Origin: Golubevia sp. BC0850
Lineage: Eukaryota > Basidiomycota > Exobasidiomycetes > Golubeviales > Golubeviaceae
Direction of reading: 5' to 3'
DNA length: 64,000 nucleotides
Assembly: GCA_012976225.1 (NCBI GenBank)
Contig: JAAVVG010000019.1
Coordinates: forward strand, 558,001-622,000
Shown here: in pieces, positions 11,591 through 24,496 of the stretch
Numbering within the stretch: the first letter of the stretch is position 1
Layout: each line of letters opens with the position of its first letter
Made by a program: the position numbers and the translations under genes
Notes under the pieces: generated by a model
Databases searched by the model: none
Told to the model about the DNA's origin: nothing
The model's input: the letters and a program-made list of their open reading frames with translations, nothing else

Positions 11591-14500
11591 TCAGGCGTAG
11601 TCATCTAGGTCTGCGTCTTCCGGCTCGTGCAATGTTCCTTCACCGGCGATCAAATCCTGAGCGAGTGAGAAAGAGAGTGGAAGCTGAATCAGTAAGAAGG
11701 CGAGGGTAAGGTGTATTGGAGAAAGAAGAGTTCCAAAACAACGACCTCAGAAATTAAGAGAAGGAACTCACCTCGAAGGTATGCATTTGAGTGACAGCAT
11801 CAGCCGTGTTTTTCTCGAAAGAAACTAGAGCCAGTGGCATAGCATCAAAGCTCAAAGCTGCGAGAGATGGATCAGACAAGGCCTTCTTGACGGCTTGCCT
11901 GTCAGCTCCAGCGCTCGCTTTCTTTCCAGGGATGTACTTCGAGCACTTGGCTTCATTGAGGTTGTAGATCGACTTGAGATGGTTGCGAAGTAGGAGAACC
12001 GTTCCCATGACGGTTGACATGCGAGCTGTTGAGCGAGTCTCGGAGGCAACCGTCTCCATGCGAGAGTTTCCTTCCAGGTCGGCCGATTCATTTGGTTGAG
12101 AGGAAGGAACGAGCTGCTCTTGCTCGGCTAGCAAAGCTCGACGGAGATACTCCGAAGGCTTTCGAGGGGAAGGTTCGCTTGAAGTAGAAGCCGCAGAGCT
12201 AGGAGGTGTAGAGGTACGCTTCTCGACCAGATGCAAGACTTGCATTCCAGAGACCGAGAGGATGCTTTTGAGCTCACCGATGACTACGAAGACTTCTTCC
12301 AGAGTCTTGTACTCAAATGTCGAGAGATTGTCTGCGATGTAGCGAGCGAAGGCTACGCTGTGCTCGCTGCAATCCTTGGAGATCAGATCGAGGTCGAGTG
12401 ACTTGACCAAGGCTTTGAGGAAGTCCAATCTACTTTGACGACGATCGCGAAGTAGTGAGTACCAGGCGTGGAGAAGAGAAGTTGGGACTTGAAGTGAACG
12501 GAAACCTGTTGGAAGGGAAAACGAGGGAGAGAGAGGTCAGTCGAACTGTCGCTGGGCTTTACAACTGATGAGCAGCGACAATTGACACTTACCTCTGAGA
12601 GTTGAATACGAGGTTTGCTTGAGTTGGAACTCAAAAGAGGCTCTAGCAAGATCGAGATACCTAGCGGCGAGGATCGAGCCATGTTTCGAAGCGAGATGGC
12701 TATGGAGGTGAAGAGCACGAGCTGCGATGCTCTCGTCCGGGGAGGTTTCCAAAGCGATGAGAGTAGGAACACATTGAAGAGGATGGGCCAAACCTTGCAT
12801 CACCACCTGCTTGATGATTTCAGCAGCTGTTCTCTGGACAGAGGGACGAGCCATATCCTTGGCAGATTCGAGAATGTGCTCCAGGTAGCGTTGCACCAGA
12901 GAGGAACCGACACTGTAAGAACCAAGAGTAGAAGAAAAGAAGGCAAGAATGTTAGAGCTGGGTTCATCGATGGAAAGATTCTTCCAGCGTCAAAAAGTGA
13001 GACTCACCCTGAATCAGCGAATCGATCAGTGTTACCAACTAGCTCGTCCATATCGACCTTCTCAACTGCGACATCTTTCTTTCTCGGGGAAGACGAAGAT
13101 GGCTCGTCGGGAAGAGAGTGCTGGTTGGAAGACAGTGAATCGAGAATTATCTTGAGAAGCAGCTCACGATCGGTAGCTGACCCTGACTTGAAGACGTCGT
13201 CCATGATTTGAGCGATGACTTCACCAATCATCAGAGAAGGATAAGAGCGAAAGACGAATCCCAAACACTGAAGAGAAGGAGCGCGGAAGGTCTTGTTGGG
13301 AGCGTGGTAAAGAGCTAGGATCGATTCGCAGATGTGATCCACGATCGATCCTTTGCTGACCTTGTCAATTTCGGTCTTGAGGTCTTCAGAGCTCTCACGA
13401 ATGGCATCGAAGTTTCCGTGCTCACAGAGAAGGGTGGTGAGACTCATGACTTGTGCAGAAGCGTGGTCGAGCTTCACGTTTGCATTTGCCACAGCTTTGG
13501 TCTCGACCTGCTTGAGACGAACCATGCAAGCGCGAAGGATCTTGACGAGCAGTTGGAAGTTGTGAGTGTGAACTCGGATCACGGTGCAGTAGCATGCGAC
13601 CAGCTCCTGCATTGAGACAGTGGCAGGCTTCATAGGAGGCTTCGCCATCAGAGGAGTGAGTGATTTCTCCAGAGACTCGGCGAAGGCTGAAGCTGTACGA
13701 GGCATCGAAGGAAGGCACGTCTTGAAGACCTTGAAGAGAAGTTCGATCACGAGAAGATCATCCTGCTGTAAGAGTCGAAGAGAAGAGGAGTGGAATGAAG
13801 AAGAAGGAGTAAGGAATCAAATCCAGAGGCGATGAATCGAAAAGTTTGAATACACTCACAGATTGAGCACCTTTGAGATAAGGCAGGAGGAGCTTGGCTT
13901 TTCCCACAGTGAGAATTGTAGGGTTGGTTGACACGAGGATATGGACGGTCTTGATACGATTGAGAGTATCAGCTACCGGAGCATCGTGAGACTCGACAAG
14001 ATTGTCTATCATCGTGTTGCTCAGCTGGCGAAGACGACCTAGTAGTTCAGCGCTTCCTCCATCTTCGCGCTTCTTCAGCAGGCGACGAAAGACTTCTTCC
14101 AGAGGAGAGGGTCTCTCGCGAATGACGCTAGCTACCGATAAGATGACAGCAGCCATAGCAGAGGTCTCTGCAGAGCCCTCTCCATTCGGAATCTTGGAGT
14201 TGATCTCCTTGCCTTCTTCGTCCGAAGAAGCTGAGAGCTTGGCCTTGCTCTTGTTGTCTCCAGCTGCTTCCGAGGCAGACATTCCAAGCCACATCTCTCC
14301 GATCGTAGAAACTGCGAGACTCTGAACTCCAACGTCCTCGTCGTTGACGCAGCGAACGATTTTGACGCAGGCGTCGATGCGTAGCCTCTCCTCGGTAGCG
14401 ACGGTGAAGAACTTGCCCAGTAGACGTAGAGCACGTTTGCGAACTCCAAGCCCAGCATCGTGGATACGAGCAGCGAGCTGTTCGTAGTGAGCAGCGATTC

Positions 14501-17500
14501 GACTGTGGTCTCTCAAGACGTACTTTCCAAGCAGCCCGACAGCGCTTTCTCTGACCCCAGAGCTGGCATCGACCAGACGAGACTCGACAGCCGTTCTGAC
14601 ATCGGCTCTATTCAGCAAGGCACTGTCTATAACGCTGATGTTTCTCAGACCTCTGATGGCACGAGTCCTGTTCCCGACAGCAGCCTCGTTGGTGGCAGCT
14701 ACAAGCTGTTGACGAGCGAAGTCGAAGGTGACCATGAAAGTAGTGGTTGGCATGATCTGTGCTGTCAGAGCAGATACCACGAAGTAGTCTTCTTCAGAAC
14801 GAGTGTCGAAAACGTTGTCGGACTTGGTGGGAGTTCGAGTAGTGCAATCATGGAATTCTTGGAGAAGGAAGGATCTGAAAGTGTTGATACGATCGATAGC
14901 TTCTGGACTTGAACCTCCTTGCTGGGCTTCCTTGGCAGCTCCTTCGGTCCTGAGAATTGACATCGACAACTCACTAGCCCACTGAGTGAGGAAGAAGTCT
15001 GAAGCACTCTCTGCAGTCTGGTCGTCGACCTCTGCGTTCTCCAGATGCTCGAGGATGGATCTGTAGGCTCCACTGAGACTCTGAAGCGCTTCCATGTCCC
15101 ATTCAATCTCTGCCTTATTGATGCCGAGCAGAGCTTTGGAGGACTTGTTACTGGCTTGTTCATTCTGACAAAGACGAGCAGCGATAGTTCCGAGATGTTC
15201 TAGAGCCACTGATTTTGCATCTAGACTGCTCTTGCTATCCTCCAGACTGGAAGCGAAGATTCCGCAGAAACGACTGAGGAGTAGAGAAGAGGCTGGCCAT
15301 TCCGGTAGAAAGAGGGTATTGAGGAGATCCGTCATGAGATTGTCCACGATGGAAGCGTAGCTCACGTCGGCAGACGCTTTGAAAACTTTGTTCTGGCCGA
15401 CTCGCTGCATCAGGTAGGAGGCGATTGACTTGGCAGCTTGGTCTGGTCCCTCGAGACCTTTGACTGAACTACGGAGCTTCGACGCTTCGTCGTCCACTGG
15501 AGCTCCTTGAGCGAGTTGAGCCTCTGATTCAAGCTCTGCCACTGCTCTGGCGACTCCCGATACTGCTCCTACCTCCTCTAGATCGCCACCCTGGACTCCG
15601 AAGGCTGCCGTCTGAATCAACTGCAGGAGTAGAGCGTTCACAGAGTTGATGGCCCTTCCGTTTCGGAGACCGTACTGACGCCTATTCTTCTTGAGATCTG
15701 GTAGTCTGATCAGACTCGTAAGAATCTCCTCCACGATCCATTGACGTTGACCAGAATGACGAGCGAAGATGTTTCTGAGCAGGTTGAGCGCTGGAAGTCT
15801 CATTCCTCTCATAGCGGAATCTCCTCCTAGAGCACCCATAGCAGCTCTACCTCTCGCAGCTGCTTTGGCTGCTTCGCTCGCTCCATTTCCAGAGGCAGGT
15901 TCAGGCTCTAGAGCGAAGAAGGGAGCCAATCCCACGTAGACGGCTGCGATGACGATTGAATCTGGAAGATTGAGACTAGACAGCTTGACCAGTTTCTGAA
16001 GCTGAGCAAGAGCAGAGCATGATTGATGAAAGAGAGGACCAAGGCTGCGAGAGCAAGCGGCGGCGGAGGCTGGAATGGGCTCTGCCTTCTTTCCTTTCTT
16101 CGGCTTTGGAGGAGCCAATGCCTCGACCAGCTTCTCCAGAACTAGGTGATTAATACCGCCATGGAAGGTCGATCCACAAGCCTCGACGAAAGGAAGAAGA
16201 GTCTTTTCCAGAGAGACCTTCAAAGCATCGACGCAGTAGCGAATGAGATCCTCCGAGACTAGAGCTTTTGGAAGCTGATCCGCAGCGAGAAGCGTCAAGC
16301 AACATTCAGCTGCTAGAACTGAATGAGCGACGGCATCAACTTTTGAGCTGAGACCTAACTGAACGGCGTCCATGTCCACCTCTCCGTCTGCAGCTGCTGG
16401 ACGTCCTCTTCCATCGATGGTACGATCCGACTCGTCTGGATCTTGATCCATTTCTTCTTCATCTACAACCTCCTCATCTTCTTCATCGTCGGAAGCTTGG
16501 CGTTGAGGTGACCTAGATTTGGATCTTGTACGGGCCTTGGGTTTGGCTTTCTTGGCTTTGCCTTTCTTCTTCTTTGGAGTGTTGTCTTTCGTGGCTGAAG
16601 CTACGATAGGAAAGGGATCCATATTCTCGGAGCTCTTGACAGCACGTTCCAGAATGCGCATAACGCGAGAGAGATCGGCGTGAGGAAGTTCGGAGAGCTG
16701 AGATGGTTCTGTAATTCCAGATGCAGAGGAGGAGCTTTCGATAGGGCGAGAGCCAGAAGCAGGTGCATCGGCCAGAGGGCGAGCACAGATACGGCCGTAC
16801 TTGAGGAGCTTGAAGAGAGTGACCGAGTTGAGAATCGGAGCTCCACCGACGAGATCGAAGAAGATGTCTGCAGGGGAAGGCAAAGAGGAGCCTTGATCGA
16901 TATCCATGAGAGTGTCTTTGTCTGGCAAAGCATCTTCGGCTTCCAGTATGTCGTCGACCAGCTCTCTGAGCTTAGTCATGATATCTGAAGAGGGACAAGG
17001 AAGGTTGATCAAAAATCAGATTGAATTGAGGAGAACCAAGGTGGGCAAACAGCGATGTCAATCTACTCACTTCTCTTGTCTGACATCTTGACTGGTCCCA
17101 TACTGACTCTTCCCAGTCTTCCACTAGATTGAGCACTCGAGAGATCACTAGGTCTCTCACTCTGAGGCGTGTTCAAAGGGATGAACGAGTCCATCTCATC
17201 AAGTTCTTCCTCCTCTTCGTCCTCGAAATCTGAATCGTCTACGAATTGAGGTTGAGAATCAGGGATTATTTGCGACTCTTCCTTCGATTGGTTGCTTTCC
17301 TTCTCCGGTGAGGCACTTCCATCTGAAGCCGATCGAGGGACAGAATTCCTTCTAGATATCTGACTTTGAGTTGAACCTCCTTGGTCGCTCTTCATCTTCT
17401 TCAGCTTAGAAGGCGATTGACCGTCAGCTCCTTTCCCTCCAGATTCGTCCTTCCTCTTCTTAGAAAGTGGGCTTCCGTTCTTCTTGCTAGCGGCATCCTG

Positions 17501-19381
17501 AGCGAGCCTCATAGCAGGAGAGATCACGTTGAGTGGATCTGGACTCTCTTCCTCCATCATTTGCACCTTCTCTTGGACCTGAGGTGTCTTCCCTAGAGGG
17601 ATGAGTTGACTTGGATGTTGCCTCTTTCCGCCAAAGACCTCGGCGCTCAGATTGGATCCTGACTTTCCGTCTCGAACTTCGCCGAATCCGCTCGAAGAAG
17701 CGACACTGCTTTTTGAGGTTGGAATCAGAGGCGGATTTGTTGATGACCCTTGATTCCGAGAGTTGATATTTGCGTTGCCACTTGCTGGAAGTGCATGCTT
17801 TCGATCGTGAGAGGTAGAAGGGACAGAGCTTTCTGGAGCTTTGGTTTGAGGGCGACTTTGAGATTCTGTAGATTTGCGACCGACTAGTTCACCAGGTCCA
17901 AAAGAGACAGGTCCTTGCTTAGGCCTCGGATTGCTCGGATAGGAGACGGAAGAAGGTTGTTGTGGACCAGAGCGATGAGAATCTTGTGGCTGCTGTTGCT
18001 GAGGAGCTGGAGCATAGAATGTATGCGCATTGATTCCACTGGGCTGAGTATTGGAGGTACCTGAAGAACGACGAATGGAGGTAGAGGCTCTGTTTATCCT
18101 CTGACTAGTTGGTGTTGAAGACGGAGCTCTACCAGTGGAGTCAGATTGAGATCTTCCATTCGAACGCCTGCTTGATTCCGCAGAGCTTTGCGAGACGTGG
18201 AAATGAGCTGCTGAGTTCGATGCTGGAAGGAAATGATTAGACTGAGTTAGAGCAGAAGGAGGCTGTTGAACAATCGGCCTTGGAGCTTGATGAGAAGATT
18301 GGAGTTGAGCTTGAGGTTGAGACTGAGTCGATGGGGCAAGCCAGGCTGCAGCTTGATCACGACGGACCACGTTTGGAGATTGCTTGAGATACGGCTTTGG
18401 ATTTGAACTCTTGGGTGGTGTCTGAGAACGACCATGTCTAAGCTCAGATTGAGAAGCTTGGAGACGATCAGAGCTAGGTTGTCTACTGATTGGGGTCATG
18501 CCAGCTGCGTTGAGAGAGTTGTATCCATTACCAGAAGAAATGGACCCCTCGGGAGAAGATGAAGGAACCCAATTAGGATCACGATATGTAGCTCTGATCA
18601 AAAGTAGAGATAGGTGGGAAATTGCAGAGCATCGATTAGACTCATGCTGCAAGTGGCGTCCAGGTCTCCCTCTTCCCTCTTAACTATAGAATCCTTCGAG
18701 GATCTACTCACCCTTGTCCATCGAATCTTTGAGCACTTTTGCCATTTCCCGATTTCATTCCACCTATCTGATCGTGAGACTGAGCCTTGTGAGGAGGTTC
18801 AGAGAGAGGAGGTCTATGAGAGCCAAGAGGCCAGCTTCCTTGATGAGCACCGGAAGATGCAGACAGAGATGGGTGTTGATGTCGGATTGCTAATTTTTTC
18901 GTCTTTCCGGATTGGTAAAACGAAGTTGACGGAATGGAGCGATGAGGAGGAGGAGGAGCTGCGAGGTGGCAGGTGGGTGGGAAAGCAAGAAGGATGAGGA
19001 GGCAGCATCAGATACACTCCAAGAGATTGAAGTTCACCTGATAGCATTTCCTTTCCCTTGTTCGTGAAACGGAACTTTCTGCTTCAGTCAAGTCCCTCTC
19101 TTTGACGATTCAAACTGTGAAAACTCACCTTGGCTGTAGTGAGGAGTGGTTGCTGAGGAGGAAGAAGCTGGATTGAATTGATTGCTTGCTCTCTGATCTA
19201 TCGGATGCGAAGGAATGTAGCTTTGAGAATGAAAAGCTGGAAACCCTTGGTAGCGTTGGGAAGGTTGAGATTGAGATTGAGGATGTTGAGGATGAGGTGG
19301 AAATTGAACTGGATTCCTTCCATCCTTCGGATTCGAGATGGGTCTTCCATTCTCATGATGTGATTGGCTAGGCCAACTCAT
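11591..19381 (-). CDS. scc2: Cohesin loading factor Scc2/Mis4 (NIPBL family)
   Basis: Eight exons on the minus strand join in phase: 19129-19381, 18712-18889, 17071-18593, 13860-16984, 13008-13765, 12593-12912, 11772-12505 and 11591-11656. The product is 2318 residues. With its partner Scc4/Ssl3, Scc2 loads cohesin onto chromatin and stimulates its ATPase (known). The first roughly 650 residues are Pro/Gln/Ser-rich and probably disordered. Helical HEAT repeats follow. The diagnostic stretch has SSGVRESAVGLLGKYVL, then GLGVRKRALRLLGKFF and CVKIVRCVNDEDVGVQSLA, as in Mis4/NIPBL. Near the C-terminus, YSLLRDRRQSRLDFLKAL is also family-typical. An acidic, Lys/Arg-rich linker lies near 16440-16580. 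The protein ends DADLDDYA, encoded by a 66-nt last exon. The first two exon borders are the least certain, although their phases agree. Confidence 0.9.
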
Positions 19382-19985
19382 GTTTATTATTTGCAGAAAG
19401 AAAGATTGCGGATAGGGATGGTGTGTTGAGAAGTCGAAACAAATCTCCTTTCTCTCAACGATCTCAACAAACGCGCCTTTAAATTACCGTGTCTCTCGCG
19501 TTTTACAGGACAGAACATCAATCAATGAGTTCACGGGTCAGATCAAAACGAAAGCTTTCTCTAGGCGAAAAAAACTGAGAGTCTAGAAAAGCAACTGGAA
19601 GGAGTAAGCGTCCGAAGGTCTCGCAGCTACCAGTGCGAGTGAAAGTAGCACTTCCTCATCTCTCTCACACGACTTCCAACTCCAAGCTTCTCCCTTGCCT
19701 TCGAGTTGTTACATGAATTCTACAGGATAGAACGGATCCCAAGGAAAATCGACGCGAAGGTCGAAAGAAAGCGCAGAACTGAGGACATTATTCGAACCAG
19801 AACGGGAAAATGGGGTCTTCCGTAACAATTCTGAAGAATCCTCTGGTGAAATCCTTCCGCTAACTGGCCCAACATTGCATGTGAGAGCTTGGACAAACAC
19901 GCGTGATAGGGCAGAAAGAAGAGAAATGTGAAGGAGGCTTGGATCTGAAGGGATGAGGAAAGAGATAAAATTACAGTTCTTGCTT
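19382..19985. other. Scc2 upstream region
   Basis: About 600 bases between the Scc2 start and the stop of the next minus-strand gene. They should hold the Scc2 promoter and 5' UTR and the 3' UTR of the Asn-rich gene. An open frame at 19709-20005 (minus) has no splice-supported link and is not called. No motif stands out. Confidence 0.4.
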
Positions 19986-20704
19986 TTAAGTATTCGGTCT
20001 GACATTTTGGTTTAAGTTACTGTTTTGATTCGAATTAGCCTTCGATTTATCGACTGCTCGGAATAGATCGTTAAGGAATGGGTTGAGGTTGTTTCCTGAG
20101 AGAAAGGAGACAGGAGGGAGGGAGTGGAGAGGGAGTAGAAGGACATGGTCAGTCGTCTACTCTTGTGTCAGATCTGAGAATGAGATACTCTTTCTGAATT
20201 TCTAAAATCAGCTTATCCACATTCAGAAGAAGGGAATGAGGTACGCATACGATATCATGGTCCTTCCAGATCCTACGACATCTGTCTCTCATCGTTCTTC
20301 AGCTACCTCTGCTTTCCATCCCCATTTGTCCCTCTCAATGAGCACCTTCCCAATTCACTATCTGACAACTGACTTTTTGGACCCCAAGCAGCTCCACCAG
20401 CATTCGGATTGGTGGCACTAGCAGGTTTGTTAACAGCACCAGCCTGAACTTTCAACACCTCTGAGTTCTTAGCTTGAGCTTCTGTCGATCTAGAATTCAA
20501 GAAGGTCGAAGCTTCTGCAGAGGTGGATCCTAATGATCCTAGAGAGGCTAAATCGATGGGAGTTGGTAGATTTGGTTGGCTAGGTTGATTGCGCTGTGAA
20601 GGATATTGGTTTTGATGGTTCTGATTGTGATGCTGATTGTTGTGATTGTTTCTTTGATTTCCCCAAGCTGGTCGATTGTTATTGTTGTTGTTGTTAGAAG
20701 TCAT
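19986..20704 (-). CDS. Small Asn-rich protein of unknown function
   Basis: I do not recognise a family. Two exons fit in phase: 20374-20704 with a GTCAGT donor, and 19986-20095 after a CTCTCAG acceptor. They give 146 residues. The N-terminus is MTS followed by seven Asn, then RPAWGNQ and a His/Asn/Gln-rich stretch to about residue 45. The middle is small and polar, with GGAAWGPK before the junction. After it comes NNLNPFLNDLFRAVDKSKA, a likely amphipathic helix, and an Asn-rich tail. The repeated W-G motif (RPAWG, GAAWG) and NPFLNDLF may be short binding motifs; that is a guess. The 278-nt intron is long for the window, so an extra small exon is possible. It lies upstream of Scc2 on the same strand. 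Confidence 0.5.
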
Positions 20705-21215
20705 TTCTGGAGGTTATTGAGAATGAATAATGAATGGTTGAGGTTGAGGCGTTGAGGATAGAGCTAGAAGAACCATCACGACTCAATTTGATTCCTCTCG
20801 CCATCTTCTTTCAAAGATTAGATCTGAAAGGAAGATTCATCAAAAAGTCCTCTGGAAGTCTTTCAAGCAGAACAATCTTGGTGAGTAAACAGGAAGAGAG
20901 CGCCTTTGCTTCCCTCTCTGATTCGTCAGAGATTGCCTGCTTCGTCGAATGCTCTTACTCATTCTCTCTTCATCTTTCTCGATTGTTTTGCATGCGTTTT
21001 GATTCTCTCTTGCTTTCGTACCCATATTATAGAATCGTCCTTAAGTTTCACCTCGGACGGTTGTCTCAAGAAGAGGTAAGTTGAGATCAGCAGAACTCAG
21101 ATTAGTGGTCTGCTTTAGAGCATCAAAGGCAACAACAGACTAGACGCTAACCTTCCTTCTTTTGATCTGCTTCCGACCGGACTCTATCTTCTGACTTCTC
21201 AGATTTCTTGTTAAC
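20705..21215. other. Intergenic region, Asn-rich gene to F-box relic C
   Basis: About 510 bases between divergent starts at 20704 (minus) and 21216 (plus). It should carry both promoters. A frame of about 100 codons runs through it on the plus strand but has no recognisable motif. Nothing else seen. Confidence 0.4.
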
Positions 21216-22892
21216 ATGGATCAAGCAATCGTCGACTCAAAGAAGACACCAGCGGCCTTCAATAACCTAATAGATGATGTCGTTCCCCCAATCGTCGAAG
21301 AGATCAGGAGCTGGGCCGAGGAAGAAGAGGCTGGGCCAGGTTGGGAGGAAAGGAGAGCAGAAAGGAGAAGGTGAGTCATTGAAAATAGGCCTGTCTCGCT
21401 GTCTCTCTCTATTTGCGACCTCACCTCTTCTTCACTTGAATTCTTCCACCACGTCAGGAGACTCAGCCCTTTCTTCTCTTTCTAGGAGCTCCAAGTCCGG
21501 TTACAATCGCTGGCTTCCTCATCTTCTTCAAACTGTCACTCTCTCGGTGTTTAACATTCATTCCGTCTTCTATCTTTTAGACAAAGATCCTCAAAAGGGG
21601 TTTCTCATCCAGCTTTCAATTTCATCTGGCCTTTAGGAGGGTGAGAGGGAAAGAACATGGCTCCCTTTGAAGAGCTCTGGAGCCAACTGTAGTCTGCTGT
21701 CGGACAAGATCTCACTCCGAAGGATGCAGGGCAAATGATGATTGAGTCTATCCTCGGGAGCTGCTGGAACCTCGAGACTCTGGCCTTACATGGTAGCATC
21801 TTCCGCTTTCCTCTGACAGACCAGACAGGAGTTCCGTCCCACTTCCTGACTCACTCACTCAAGAGACTGTTTCTCAGAGGCTCTAAGAATCCAAAAAATA
21901 AAAATATTAAGGTTGAGAATATGATCTGGATCCTGGTTTACTGCGTTCATCTACGTCAAGCCTCACTCTCTTTCATTTTGGCGCTGGAGGGCAACAACTT
22001 TCTTCTGGAGTATTCAGATACCTTCAAGGGTCTTTCAAACGTCAAGCAGCTAACCATTCAACCACGCTTGATCTGGGATGATGGTTCTACCAATAACATG
22101 GAATGGTAAGGGAGAAAGTGGAGCAAAGAATTAGTGGGAGGAAATCTAGAGACGACAGCGGTTTATCACATCCTTAAGGTTACTCAGACTCTCGATTCAA
22201 TGGAACTAGTCATCGGAGAAGCCATCAATACATCAGGGAAAAGGTCAGATCCAGATATCACAACGGAATGTCTCTCAAGTCTCACCAGTTCTTACCCTTC
22301 GATCAAGCATCTTCGTCTTATCAATCTTCGCTCCCCTGGTTCAAGCAAGATGGATCTCGCAATCTTCACGAACCTCAAGCTCTTGAGTTTGGAAGATTCA
22401 AGCCTTGCGGATTTGAAAGAGGAGAGGCTAGGCTCCTCGCTATCAAGCGTTGAGATTCTTCATCTGCCATTCTACAGGCTCGATGAATCTACTGCCAGCA
22501 GTCATGACTTCAGAGAGGAGGGTCTACTATCAAATGTCCTCTCGAGCGGGCTCCTTTCGAACCTGAGAGAGATAGCTCTACCATCTAGATCAATTGACGC
22601 AAGCACTCTAGAAGCAACATCCTCCCGCTCAGCGATCCTTTGGAAAGAGGGAAGGAAGCTGTTGAGAGACAATGAGACATTCAAAAGTGGGAAGGTCAAG
22701 CTGAGGACTTTGGAGGTAGGAGAGACTGGTAAGTACGATTTTTACATGTTCTTTATGCGCTGCTTCTGGTGCATGGGAATCGTCTCACTTCGAGCTCTCT
22801 CTTTCCACTTCCTTTCCATCCCAGTTGGCGATGAATCAAAAGGAGAGGACTGTCTCTCAACTGTTCCATGGATCTCTCCCTTGCCTCAATGA
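21216..22892 (+). pseudogene. F-box/LRR protein relic C
   Basis: The start MDQAIVDSKK leads into an F-box-like VVPPIVEEIRSW and, after an intron beginning at about 21370, YNRWLPHLLQTVTL, the layout of fungal F-box proteins. The frame then changes near 21630-21660. From 21657 a leucine-rich reading runs with two in-frame stops, TAG near 21690 and TAA at 22107-22109. From 22134 it is open: LETTAVYHILK, SIKHLRLINLRS, LKLLSLED and VEILHLPFYRL look like LRRs. An intron at 22729-22824 splits GETG from VGDESKGEDCLS, and the last codons are WISPLPQ. The same intron, at the same place, occurs in relic D at 63050-63605. As written the gene cannot make a full protein. Confidence 0.7.
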
Positions 22893-24496
22893 TCAATGTT
22901 CAAGGTTATCACTGCGCCAAAGGGGGTTCTGATCGGTACTCTACTGATGAAAGATACGGACAAGATGGGGAATTTGGGATGATGGACGCGTGATAGTTGC
23001 CAGTCCAGTATTCAACGTTCTTGACTTTGCAGCTTATGACCATCAATAGAACAGAATGCGGTTTTTCGCGATTTGAATGACTTATCAGAAGAGAGAAAGG
23101 ACAGAAGAGGAGAATCTAAAGCATCTCGACCAGTCAGGAGGCAAGAAGATTCCATTCCTGATAAGAGGAACTTCAACAAATGAACCGCGTTACACATTAC
23201 CGTACAGTCAACGATCTCATCTGTCAGCTGCAAACCTCTTCTTCTTCGCCTAGAAAGCTTCGATCCGAGAAGACGAATTCCGTCCCCTTTAGGCTTCGTC
23301 TTCCTCTAGAGTCCAAGTCAGAAAATCATTGAATCAAGCTCAGTTCAACTAATGCTTGGCTTTTAGTCTTTTGCCGAGTCGATTTCCACTCTTCAAGACT
23401 CGATCGATTGAAGACCTTGCGAGGCAAAGGCTCCTAAGGATTAAGTCTAAGAGTTTTCACTAATTCATGGTGAATACGGCCTTGTACCCAGAAGGTCCAA
23501 CGTATCCTATGAAGAGGAAAGAAGTTTGGAGGTGTGTAACCGAGTCGGTCCGACACCCTTCTCTGAAGCTTTCTACGGTTACTTGGTCTTGTTCCAAGAG
23601 TTACAGAGTATCTCGAGCTTCGAACGCAAATTGTTCGATACATTCTGAGCCCCCTCCAAGAAGATTGCTCTACTTTCTCTCCATCCCTTCCTTCTCTTCT
23701 CACCGGCTCCAACACGGTCACTCTCTCAGCAGCATCTTCAAGCTGGAGGTCTGATTGAAAGGACTTCCCGTCTATCGAGCTCCTATTCTACAACCCAGAG
23801 AGAGAGAGAGCGCGCGAGAGTAACCAAGAGTTTCAGAGCGTTCCAGCAGTTGATCTCGTCGTAGACTGCCACTAGAAAGAAGAGGGAGGAGTTGCTCTCC
23901 ATTCCAGCCAGCTTTCCATCTTTGAAGTAGCTACCTCGGCTCCTTTTCTCTTCTCAGATTTCCAGAACAAGGAGATTGTAAAGCTGAGATTGACTGCAGA
24001 TGGAAGGATTGAATCAAAGAAGAAGAATTAAAAATGATTAATGGTTGTTGGTTTGGTCGAGAGCAATTGTTCTGGGCGAAGGTGTAGAACAAGGTCGCTC
24101 ATCGCCACCCCCTGGAAGTGAATTCACGGCAAGAGCGAAAAATGATTTCCAGACCCTCTAACGTTTCTCAAACATTAGTACAATTTATAACAAAATAGAG
24201 TCAGAGTTCATCAGAAGAAGAGACATGACTTGGAAGTGCACTCCTGTCCCGAGTTCAGCCTCGAATGCAGAGCGAAAGCTTTTCTATTATTGTAATAAGA
24301 TGAAGATGTACAAATTCCCAATAGGACTGAATGAAAGTAGAACACCTCAACTTCGAGTCCAAGCAAATCTAGACTTGCATCGAACAGGTCACTATAGTAC
24401 AACAATTCCTTCTCTTCATGGACAGCCGCCAGATTTCACTCGTAGATGAAATCAATGTACTTTCTTAGTGAGTTTGAGTGACATTCCGACAGCTCA
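22893..24496. other. 1.6 kb stretch without a supported gene
   Basis: This lies between F-box relic C and the SDR gene, both of which end toward it. Frames of 70 to 95 codons at 23012-23754 and 24211-24449 overlap each other on opposite strands and carry no known motif or splice pattern. A GA/CG-rich run lies near 23800-23820. I see no gene or RNA. Confidence 0.4.

Noticed and set aside
19709-20005. Open frame on minus with plausible-looking protein just before Scc2
   Set aside because: The upstream Asn-rich gene closes cleanly in another frame within the same DNA, and no splice joins this frame to anything.
23012-23754. Overlapping frames on both strands of 70 to 95 codons
   Set aside because: Each shadows the other and neither has conserved motifs.
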